A stretch of 8,813 nucleotides of DNA from JBBQHX01 sp038324385 (GTDB lineage Bacteria; Gemmatimonadota; Gemmatimonadetes; Gemmatimonadales; Gemmatimonadaceae): NCBI GenBank assembly GCA_038324385.1, contig JBBQHX010000151.1:1-8813 (forward strand), written 5' to 3'. The position numbers and the translations under genes were made by a program. Under the pieces are notes generated by a model. The model was not told the origin of the DNA and ran no database searches. It saw only the letters and a list, made by a program, of their open reading frames with translations. Shown piece after piece: positions 1 to 6,067 of this stretch. The stretch's first letter is position 1, and each line of letters begins with the position of its first letter.

Positions 1-1275
1 CTGTCGAACGTGCTCGCGAACGCGTTCAAGTTCACGCCGGACGGCGGCACGGTGCGCGTGAGCGTCACCCGCACCGAGGACGCGGCGCGGATCGCCGTAA
101 ACGACAACGGCCCCGGGATCCCGGCCACCGAAGTCGGACTCGTCTTCGACCGCTTCCATCGGGCCGCCTCGACCGCCGGCGCGCACCCGGGCACCGGCAT
201 CGGGCTGGCGCTGGCCCGCGAGCTGGTGGTGCTGCACGGCGGGGCGATCACCGTCGAGAGCGAAGAGGGGTTCGGGAGCACGTTCGTCGTCACGCTCCCC
301 ACGGGGAGCGCGCACCTGCTGCCGGCGCAGATCGTCGACGACGGCGCCGCGGCCCCGTGGACCCCGCGCGCGGCGCCATCGCTCGCCGCCGCGGCGCCGG
401 CGCTCGGCGATCCCGCGCTCGCGCCCGTGGTGGGCGCAGCGGACGACGACGACGTCACGACGGTGCTCGTCGTGGACGACAACGCGGAGGTGCGCGCCTA
501 CGTGGCGCGGCACCTCGCGCCGCCCTACCGGGTGCTGGAGGCGGCCGACGGGCAGGAGGGGCTCGAGCTCGCGCGCCGGCACCTGCCCGATCTCGTCCTC
601 TCGGACGTCATGATGCCGGTGATGGACGGCTACGCGCTCTGTCGCGCACTGAAGGCGGATCCGGACACCGACTTCGTGCCCGTCATCCTGCTCACGGCGC
701 GGGCCGAGGCCGAGGACCGGCTCACCGGGCTGACAGAGCAGGCGGACGACTACCTGACGAAGCCGTTCGACGTGCGCGAACTGCGCGCGCGCATCGCAAA
801 CGTCATTGCGACGCGCCGGCGGCTGCGCGAGCGGTACTCGGGGACCCTCGCACGCGCGTCGTTCAATCCGGTGGCGACCGACCTCGTGCCGGCGGACCGA
901 CGCCTGCTCGAACAGGTGCGCGCGGCGATCGAGGCCAATCTCGGTGACGAGGACTTCACCGTCGAGCGGCTCGCGGGCTTGGTCGCGCAGAGTCGCGGCC
1001 ACCTGCACCGCCGGCTGCGCGACCTCGCCGGGGAGAGCCCGTCCGACGTCATCCGGCGGATGCGGTTGGAGCGCGCGGCGCAGATGCTGGACGCCGGCGC
1101 GGGCTCGGTCGCTGAGGTCGCGTACGCGGTGGGCTTCCGGAGCGTCGCACACTTCTCGAACGCCTTCCAGGCGATCCACGGCACGCGCCCGTCGGCCTGG
1201 CGCCGGCGCTCGCTCGCCGCGCAGGCGACGTACCCGGCGCCCCCGGTGCCCGCGCCCGGCAGCCGCACCGTCTAA
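1..1275 (+). CDS. Hybrid sensor histidine kinase / response regulator with AraC-type output domain (5' truncated by window)
   Basis: The frame is open from base 1, so this is the C-terminal 424 residues of a larger protein; its sensor and His-phosphorylation (HisKA) parts lie outside. Numbering from base 1, a HATPase_c domain fills about residues 1-98: N-box Asn7, G1 box DNGPGI (35-40), F-box FDRFHR, G2 box GTGIGL (64-69). An Ala/Pro-rich linker leads to a receiver (about 154-268) with acidic pair D159/D160, phospho-acceptor D202, T232 and K254, all intact. An AraC/XylS helix-turn-helix follows (about 302-402), ending in the family signature VAYAVGFRSVAHFSNAF. The order kinase-receiver-AraC is the one-protein hybrid two-component system (HTCS) design, in which a membrane sensor phosphorylates its own receiver and binds DNA. 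Its target is unknown; the palindrome 50 bases downstream is a candidate by position only. The domain calls are firm; the ligand cannot be seen. Confidence 0.93.
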   Translation: MSNVLANAFKFTPDGGTVRVSVTRTEDAARIAVNDNGPGIPATEVGLVFDRFHRAASTAGAHPGTGIGLALARELVVLHGGAITVESEEGFGSTFVVTLPTGSAHLLPAQIVDDGAAAPWTPRAAPSLAAAAPALGDPALAPVVGAADDDDVTTVLVVDDNAEVRAYVARHLAPPYRVLEAADGQEGLELARRHLPDLVLSDVMMPVMDGYALCRALKADPDTDFVPVILLTARAEAEDRLTGLTEQADDYLTKPFDVRELRARIANVIATRRRLRERYSGTLARASFNPVATDLVPADRRLLEQVRAAIEANLGDEDFTVERLAGLVAQSRGHLHRRLRDLAGESPSDVIRRMRLERAAQMLDAGAGSVAEVAYAVGFRSVAHFSNAFQAIHGTRPSAWRRRSLAAQATYPAPPVPAPGSRTV

Positions 1276-1323
1276 CGGGTCCACCCGGCCGCGTCCGGGC
1301 CCGGATCGCTGAGGTGGGCGCAT

Positions 1324-1393
1324 GCGTCCACGTCGCAGGTCGTTGCGTCCGCGTCACATGTGACGTACGTGCAACGATCCGCGACGTGGACGC
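1324..1393 (+). repeat. 70-base near-perfect palindrome (hairpin or large operator)
   Basis: Two 35-base arms meet at 1358/1359. On DNA 28 of 35 positions are complementary. The outer 13 (1324-1336 with 1381-1393) and the central 7 (1352-1358 with 1359-1365) are unbroken; the centre reads GTCACATGTGAC. Four of the seven non-complementary positions (1339/1378, 1347/1370, 1348/1369, 1351/1366) are G-T on the + strand, so a + strand RNA could pair 32 of 35 with G-U wobbles, while the - strand RNA would have A-C mismatches there. No T-run follows, so this is not a canonical intrinsic terminator. It lies between the HTCS regulator and the pseudo-receiver gene and may be an operator, a structured leader or processing element, or a mobile palindromic repeat. 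Confidence 0.85.
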
Positions 1394-1506
1394 TCGGCTC
1401 TCCGGGGCGGCCGGGAGCATGGTGGTGGCGTCTCCGTGGTCGCTCCATCCTCCCACCCCAGCTTCGCATGCCTCGTTCTCCCCGGCGCACGTCGCAACGG
1501 CAGAAA

Positions 1507-1542
1507 CGTGAGGCCGGAGACCCCCGTGAGGCCGGAGACCCC
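1507..1542 (+). repeat. Perfect tandem duplication of an 18-base unit ending at the start codon
   Basis: The unit cgtgaggccggagacccc occurs twice with no gap (1507-1524 and 1525-1542), directly before the ATG at 1543. Each copy carries a GGAG; only the second is placed to act as a ribosome binding site. The unit length is a multiple of three and the upstream frame is open, so if translation began further up it would encode a repeated hexapeptide. The exact identity of the copies implies a recent duplication. Confidence 0.9.
1534..1537 (+). promoter_or_regulatory. Ribosome binding site fixing the pseudo-receiver start
   Basis: GGAG lies five bases before the ATG at 1543. The receiver fold begins almost at once after this Met (TVLLADGEPD), which supports this start over in-frame starts further upstream that would run translation through the palindrome. 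Confidence 0.6.
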
Positions 1543-1965
1543 ATGGACGTGCGCCCGCTGACGGTCCTGCTCGCGGACGGGGAGCCGGACATGCGGCTCT
1601 ACCTGCGCAGTTGCCTGCGCGGCCTGACACCGCCGCTCGCACGCGTCGTCGAGGCCGCCGACGGGCTCGACGCGCTGCATCTGACCCGGTCCGGCGGCAT
1701 CGACGTCGTGATCGCCGCCGCGGCGCTCCCGGGCCTCGACGGACACCGCCTGCGTCGGGCCATCCGGGACGACGCGGCCCTCGCCCCCGTCGTCGTGCTG
1801 CTCCTCGATGCGGATGCCTCCGCCGGGGAGCGCGCGGCGGACGGCGTGCTCGCCGGCCCGTTCAACGGCCGCCGGCTGCTCGGGGCGCTCGCCGCCGCCG
1901 CCCTGACGGCGCAGCGCGAGCCCAGGATTGCGGGTGCGCCGGGGCACCCCGTGCCAGTACCATGA
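1543..1965 (+). CDS. Stand-alone degenerate receiver (pseudo-receiver) domain protein
   Basis: The 140-residue protein is a single receiver-like domain with no output domain, followed by a short Pro-rich tail. The fold is traceable beside the intact receiver of the upstream gene: beta-1 VLLADGEPD (8-16), beta-3 with DVVI (54-57) then LPGLDG (62-67), beta-4 APVVVLLLDA (81-90), and GPFN (105-108) where KPF is normal. Key residues are missing: the phospho-acceptor Asp is Ala59, the conserved Lys is Gly105, the Thr/Ser after beta-4 is Leu, and one of the two metal-binding acids is Ala11. It should therefore not accept phosphate by the usual mechanism and probably acts through protein contacts. 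Its TGA overlaps an ATG of the Ser/Thr kinase gene (ATGA at 1962-1965), so the two are likely co-translated. Decay towards a pseudogene is an alternative, but the frame is intact. Partners are not visible. Confidence 0.8.
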   Translation: MDVRPLTVLLADGEPDMRLYLRSCLRGLTPPLARVVEAADGLDALHLTRSGGIDVVIAAAALPGLDGHRLRRAIRDDAALAPVVVLLLDADASAGERAADGVLAGPFNGRRLLGALAAAALTAQREPRIAGAPGHPVPVP

Positions 1966-1980
1966 CCGCCCCACCGGTCG

Positions 1981-1986
1981 AGGAGG
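1981..1986 (+). promoter_or_regulatory. Strong Shine-Dalgarno sequence inside the gene junction
   Basis: AGGAGG sits five bases before the ATG at 1992 and is the best ribosome binding site in the signalling cluster. It favours 1992 as the kinase start. The in-frame ATG at 1962, which overlaps the previous stop codon, would add ten residues (MTAPPVEEDA) and lacks an obvious Shine-Dalgarno. Confidence 0.7.
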
Positions 1987-1991
1987 ACGCC

Positions 1992-4900
1992 ATGCAGTTG
2001 CAGATAGCCCCAGCGCCCGAGCGGGGCGCCATGGAGTTGCACGACGAGTTGCAGTCGACGCTCGGCACGGCGTACGTCCTCGCCCGCGAGCTCGGCGGCG
2101 GGGGGATGAGCCGCGTCTTCGTCGCCCGAGAGGCTGCCCTCGACCGCGACGTCGTCGTCAAGGTCCTCCCACCGGACCTCATCGCGGACGTCAGCGTCGA
2201 CCGCTTCAGGCGCGAGATCAAGATCGCCGCCCAGCTCCAGCACCCGCACATCGTGCCCGTGCTGAGCGCCGGACAGATCCGCGCCGGGTCGGCGAGCGGG
2301 ACCGTTCCATTCTACATCATGCCGTACGTCCACGGCGAGTCGCTGCGGGCGCGGCTCGACCGGCTCGGCGCGCTGCCGATCCCCGATACGGTGTCGATCC
2401 TCCGCGACGTGGCAAAGGCGCTCACCTACGCGCACGAGTGCGGCGTCGCACACCGCGACATCAAGCCCGACAACGTCCTCCTCTCCGGCGGCTCCGCCGT
2501 CGTCACCGACTTCGGCGTGGCCAAGGCGCTCTCCAGCGCCCGACGCGAGCAGATGGGGACGCTGACGTCGATCGGCAGCTCGTCGGGCACGCCCGCCTAC
2601 ATGGCGCCCGAGCAGGCGGCGGCCGACCCGAGCACCGACCATCGCGCCGACATCTATGCCTTCGGTTGCATGGCCTACGAGCTGCTCGCCGGCCGGCCGC
2701 CCTTTACGGCCTCCTCGCTGCAGAAGCTCCTCGCCGCGCACCTGGTCGAGCCGCCGCGGGCGATCCAGGAGCTGCGCCCCGACACGCCGCCGCTCCTCGC
2801 CGAGCTGGTGATGCGCTGCCTCGGCAAGGAGGCCAACGATCGCCCGCAGTCGGCGGCCGACCTCGTGCGCGTGCTCGACGGCGTGCGGACGACGAGCGAG
2901 CCGAACCCGGCCGCCCCCGCGGTGCTCCTCGCCGGTCGGCGGCGGCTCGGACAGGCGCTCGCGCTCTACCTCGTGGCGTTCGCGTCGGTCGCGATCCTCG
3001 CCCGGGCAGCGATCGTCGTCATCGGCCTGCCCGGCTGGGTGCTGCCGGGCGCGCTCCTCGTAATGGGGCTCGGGCTCCCCGTCATCCTCTTCACGGCCTA
3101 CGTTCACGCGGCGTCGCACCAGGCCGTCACGCACACGCCGCGGCTGACGCCGAGCGGCGGCGCCGCGCCGTGGGGCACGATGCCGAACATCGCCATTCGG
3201 CTGCGACCGTACCTGAGCTGGCGGCGTACGGCGCTCTCTGGGGTCGCCGCCCTCACCGCCTTCGTGGCCCTGGTCGGCGGCTGGATGGAGCTGCGCGCCC
3301 TCGGTATCGGGCCCCCGGCCTCGCTGTTCGCCGCCGGCCGCCTCGCCGCACGCGACCGGCTCGTCGTCACCGACTTCCGCGTCCACGGCGCCGACTCGTC
3401 GCTGGCGAGCGTCGTGAGCGAGGTGGTGCGCATGGAGCTCGGGCAGTCGGGCGTGATCTCCGTCGTTCCCCCGACCGCCATCGCGGCGGCGCTGCGCCTC
3501 ATGCAGCGCCCGGCGGCGAGCCGCGTCAATCTCGCGCTCGGGCGCGAGGTGGCGCAGCGCGAGGGGGCGAAGGCCGTGGTCGACGGCGACGTGACGCCGC
3601 TCGGCGCGGGGTTCGTCGTGACGCTGCGGCTCGTGACGGCCGACTCGGGAATCCAGCTGGCGTCGTTCAATGGAACCGCCGACACACCGCGCGACCTGCT
3701 GCCGACGCTCGAGAAATTGACTCGGGCGCTGCGGGGGAAGATCGGAGAGTCGCTCCGGCGCGTGCACGCCGATCCGCCGCTCGCGCAGGTGACGACGTCG
3801 TCGCTCGAGGCGCTGCGCCACTACGCGGACGGCGTGCGGGCCAACAACGTCGACGCCGACTTCGGCCGGGCGATCGCGCTGCTCGAGGCAGCAGTGGCGA
3901 TCGACACGAGCTTCGCGATGGGCTGGCGCAAGCTCGGCGTCGCCTACGCGAACGCCAGGTTCCCGGTGGCGAAGCGGGACTCGGCCCTCGCCCGGGCGTA
4001 TCGATTCCGCGACCGGCTGACCCAGCGGGAGGCGCTGCTCGCGACGGCATACTACTTCTCGGGCGGGCCGGGGCGCGACCGGCAGCGCGCCCTCCACGCG
4101 TACGAGGCGTTGCTGGCCCGCGACCCCACCGACCCGGTGGCGACGAACAACATCGCGATGATCTACCGCGACCGGCGCGACTGGACGCGTGCCGCCGAGT
4201 TCTACCGGAGGGCCATCGCCGCCGACTCGGTCTCGATCATCTCGTACGATGGGCTCTTCCGCGTCCAGCTGGCGCAGGGAACGCTCCATCAGGCGGAGCG
4301 GACGCTCGCGACCATCCGCCGCCGCTTCCCAGGCGTCGAGTCCGTGAACAACACCGAGAGCCAGTTCTGGTACGCGCACGGGCGGCTGGACTCCGCGGTC
4401 ACCGCCGCGCAGCGGGGGCGCCGCGCCCGCGAGCTGCAGACGCAGGCCACTGGCGCGTACTTCCTCGCCTCGCTCGAGCGCGTACAGGGCCACCTGGCCG
4501 AGGGCCGGCGAGCCGCCGCCGCCGGACGCGCGGCGGACGCCGCGCGCGGCGCCCCGGTGCCGGCGCTCGCCGACTCGCTGGACGCGGCACTGGAGGACGT
4601 CTGGTTTCGTCAGGATAGCCCGCGCGCCGTCGAGCGCCTGACGGCGGCGCTCGCGAGCGTACCGCTCGGGGCGCTGGCGGTGGAGCAGCGCGACTACTTC
4701 CGCATCGCGCGCGTGTTCGCTCTCGCCGGCCGTCCCGACCGCGCGCGAGCGTTCCTCCGCCAGTACGACGCCGAGGTGCGCGACACGTCGGTGCGGCGCT
4801 GGGAAGAGCCATTCCGCCGCGCGGCGCTCGCCGAGATCGCCCTGGCCGAGTTCCGGCCGCTCGACGCGATAGAGGAGCTACGGAAGAGCGACGCGCGATC

Positions 4901-5237
4901 CGACGGTGCGGTGCCAAGCTGCGCCCGGTGCATCCACGCGGCGCTCGGCCGCGCCTACGACCTCTCCGGGATGCGCGACTCGGCGGTGGCGTCGTTCGAG
5001 CGCTACCTCGCGACGCGGGATTTGCTTCCGCGGCGGCCCGAGGGCGATCCACTCTACCTCGCGGGCGTACACAAGCGGCTCGGTGAGCTGTATGAGGAGG
5101 CGGGTGATCGCCAGCGGGCGGCCAGCCACTACTCGACGTTCGTCGAGCTGTGGGAGACTGCGGACCCCGAGCTCCAGCCCCTCGTGCAGGACGTGAAGCG
5201 TCGGCTGGCGCGGCTGACGGACATGAAGCAGCGTTGA
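1992..5237 (+). CDS. Membrane Ser/Thr protein kinase (PknB-like) with extracytoplasmic CsgG/FlgO-like and TPR regions
   Basis: From the ATG at 1992 the protein has 1081 residues. A complete Hanks-type kinase domain fills about 28-300: Gly-rich loop GGGGMSRVF (35-43), ATP-binding K57, helix-C E75, catalytic HRDIKPDN (D156, K158), DFG (173-175), APE (205-207). All catalytic residues are present, so it should be active. Three hydrophobic segments follow (about 322-345, 350-371, 412-431). An odd number puts the kinase in the cytoplasm and the remaining 650 residues outside the inner membrane. Residues about 455-590 (RLVVTDFRVHG onward) resemble the CsgG/FlgO/TolB-N-like module often joined to such kinases; about 600-1081 are TPR-like helical repeats, clear at 610-655, 696-763 and 1030-1077. 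The likely role is sensing envelope state through the TPR part and phosphorylating cytoplasmic Ser/Thr targets. It is coupled to the upstream pseudo-receiver. An alternative start is 1962. The kinase call is firm; the FlgO-like call is moderate. Confidence 0.93.
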   Translation: MQLQIAPAPERGAMELHDELQSTLGTAYVLARELGGGGMSRVFVAREAALDRDVVVKVLPPDLIADVSVDRFRREIKIAAQLQHPHIVPVLSAGQIRAGSASGTVPFYIMPYVHGESLRARLDRLGALPIPDTVSILRDVAKALTYAHECGVAHRDIKPDNVLLSGGSAVVTDFGVAKALSSARREQMGTLTSIGSSSGTPAYMAPEQAAADPSTDHRADIYAFGCMAYELLAGRPPFTASSLQKLLAAHLVEPPRAIQELRPDTPPLLAELVMRCLGKEANDRPQSAADLVRVLDGVRTTSEPNPAAPAVLLAGRRRLGQALALYLVAFASVAILARAAIVVIGLPGWVLPGALLVMGLGLPVILFTAYVHAASHQAVTHTPRLTPSGGAAPWGTMPNIAIRLRPYLSWRRTALSGVAALTAFVALVGGWMELRALGIGPPASLFAAGRLAARDRLVVTDFRVHGADSSLASVVSEVVRMELGQSGVISVVPPTAIAAALRLMQRPAASRVNLALGREVAQREGAKAVVDGDVTPLGAGFVVTLRLVTADSGIQLASFNGTADTPRDLLPTLEKLTRALRGKIGESLRRVHADPPLAQVTTSSLEALRHYADGVRANNVDADFGRAIALLEAAVAIDTSFAMGWRKLGVAYANARFPVAKRDSALARAYRFRDRLTQREALLATAYYFSGGPGRDRQRALHAYEALLARDPTDPVATNNIAMIYRDRRDWTRAAEFYRRAIAADSVSIISYDGLFRVQLAQGTLHQAERTLATIRRRFPGVESVNNTESQFWYAHGRLDSAVTAAQRGRRARELQTQATGAYFLASLERVQGHLAEGRRAAAAGRAADAARGAPVPALADSLDAALEDVWFRQDSPRAVERLTAALASVPLGALAVEQRDYFRIARVFALAGRPDRARAFLRQYDAEVRDTSVRRWEEPFRRAALAEIALAEFRPLDAIEELRKSDARSDGAVPSCARCIHAALGRAYDLSGMRDSAVASFERYLATRDLLPRRPEGDPLYLAGVHKRLGELYEEAGDRQRAASHYSTFVELWETADPELQPLVQDVKRRLARLTDMKQR

Positions 5238-5691
5238 GAGGCGACGGACATTCGCGACGCGGCTGCCATCGACACTCTGGGATCCCATGCCCTCGAATGC
5301 GAGCTCGGCGGCGGGGAGACAAGTCACACGTGCGTCGCTGACGAGACGGCGCTCGGGCGACGGCGGTGGTGAAGTCGCTGCCTGCGGAGCTGGCGGGGGC
5401 GTGCTCGGTCCCGACGACTGGGCTCCTGCCGGCCGACTCAGCTGCGGCGAGGCCGCAACGAGGAGGGGCGAGCCGTCGCAGGGGGCGTGCCTCCCGCGGA
5501 CGTGGCTTCCAACGAACATCAATGGGACCGTTGAGACCGCCAAGAGGACTCGGCGTCCCTTGGCCGACCAGATTCCCGCGGCGGGGCGGCAGCGGGGCCC
5601 ATGACCCCGACACAAGGCTCACCGTTTGTCCGTTTTCGGGGTCGACCGCCGGTTGAGAGTGGGATCACAGATATAGTTATACCGCCACTCC
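5238..5691. other. Non-coding stretch, nothing recognised apart from a stem-loop
   Basis: These 450 bases follow the kinase stop codon. Several frames are open on both strands, as expected at this GC content, but none gives a protein with recognisable motifs, a convincing start or a ribosome binding site. No tRNA-like cloverleaf or terminator with a T-run was found. Because decayed gene pieces lie directly downstream, this may be further debris too eroded to identify. Confidence 0.5.
5603..5643. repeat. Stem-loop with perfect 8-base arms
   Basis: gaccccga (5603-5610) pairs exactly with tcggggtc (5636-5643) across a 25-base loop. The loop holds a four-T run but no T-run follows the stem, so a terminator is unlikely. 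It may be a relic of a mobile-element end, or chance. Confidence 0.4.
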
Positions 5692-5892
5692 TCCCAGGCC
5701 GTATGTCCCGGGAACGTCCGCTTCGCACAGGAGCTGCCTGACGACTTCCCGCTCGCCCCGCGTGAGGCGGTGGCGGGGACGGACGCACGGACCTTCGCGC
5801 GTGAGACCCTGCAGATGACGCAGGCGGAGTTCTTGGCCGCCTGCAATCGCTCACCGCTGAGCGCGCAGCCGCGGGGGCTGACGCGCAACACG
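5692..5892 (+). pseudogene. queG: Remnant of epoxyqueuosine reductase (queG)
   Basis: An open + frame reads QAVCPGNVRFAQELP and continues through PREAVAGTDARTF to GLTRN. The layout matches QueG just after its second 4Fe-4S motif: the family has a VCPWN-type sequence, a Pro-rich link, then a helical stretch leading to a LRRN-type motif. QueG makes the last step of the tRNA wobble base queuosine. Here only about 65 residues remain of a protein usually near 350. The catalytic domain, the other cluster cysteines and the C-terminal end are missing, the Trp of CPWN is Gly, and a stop codon (TAG at 5674) closes the frame upstream. At its 3' end it runs straight into antisense transposase sequence. 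The identity rests on remembered family motifs; the broken state is clear if the identity holds. Confidence 0.55.
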
Positions 5893-5933
5893 CCGGCGCC
5901 GGCGCGGAAGGGCTTGAGCACGTTGCGCGTGAG
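5878..5933. repeat. Inverted repeat across the queG/transposase junction
   Basis: ctgacgcgcaac (5878-5889) matches the reverse complement of 5922-5933 at 11 of 12 positions, nine of them contiguous. Between the arms lies a 14-base perfect palindrome (5891-5904, cgccggcgccggcg). The left arm encodes the last recognisable queG residues (LTRN) and the right arm encodes LTRN of the transposase on the other strand, so the repeat sits exactly where the two relics meet. Confidence 0.6.
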
Positions 5934-6041
5934 GCAGATCAGATCCCCCTCCGCGCTCATCTTGGCGAGCCCGCGCACCCCGAAGCGGCCGGAGCCGCAC
6001 CGCTCCTTCACCTGCCCGAACACCGGCTCCCCGCAGTGCAT
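5907..6041 (-). pseudogene. C-terminal remnant of an IS1182-family (DDE_Tnp_1_6-type) transposase
   Basis: Read leftward, 45 codons match the conserved end of IS1182-type transposases: EPVFGQVKERCG, then RGLAKMSAEGDLICLTRNVLKPF. In the family this is the (V)EPVFGQIKE segment with the last catalytic Glu, followed by a helix ending in HNLLKL. Nothing of the earlier DDE domain is present. An in-frame TGA lies directly upstream (6042-6044), and the preceding residues look continued in another frame, suggesting a frameshift as well. The remnant lies within 30 bases of the nhaR stop codon, and its own 3' end and terminal repeat are lost in the queG junction. It cannot be active. Confidence 0.72.
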
Positions 6042-6067
6042 TCATTGCGGTACGCGCGGGTGCAGGC

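Noticed and set aside
1324..1393. Palindrome as a rho-independent terminator for the HTCS gene
   Set aside because: No T-run follows on either strand, and the stem is far longer than usual for a terminator.
1314..1511. Short + frame across the palindrome (65 residues)
   Set aside because: It has no ribosome binding site or family resemblance, and its repetitive look reflects the palindrome beneath it.
1599..4493. Very long open frame on the - strand (964 residues)
   Set aside because: It is antisense to the Ser/Thr kinase and pseudo-receiver. Its translation is Arg/Gly/Ala/Val-rich without any domain, a usual shadow at high GC, while the + strand shows complete kinase motifs.
1928..4618. 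Second long + strand frame (896 residues) overlapping the kinase
   Set aside because: It is a shifted reading of the kinase gene, extremely Arg/Pro/Ala-rich, with no recognisable motifs.
5287..5604. Frames in both directions in the 5238-5691 stretch as genes
   Set aside because: None has convincing starts, ribosome binding sites or recognisable protein motifs, and they overlap each other on both strands.
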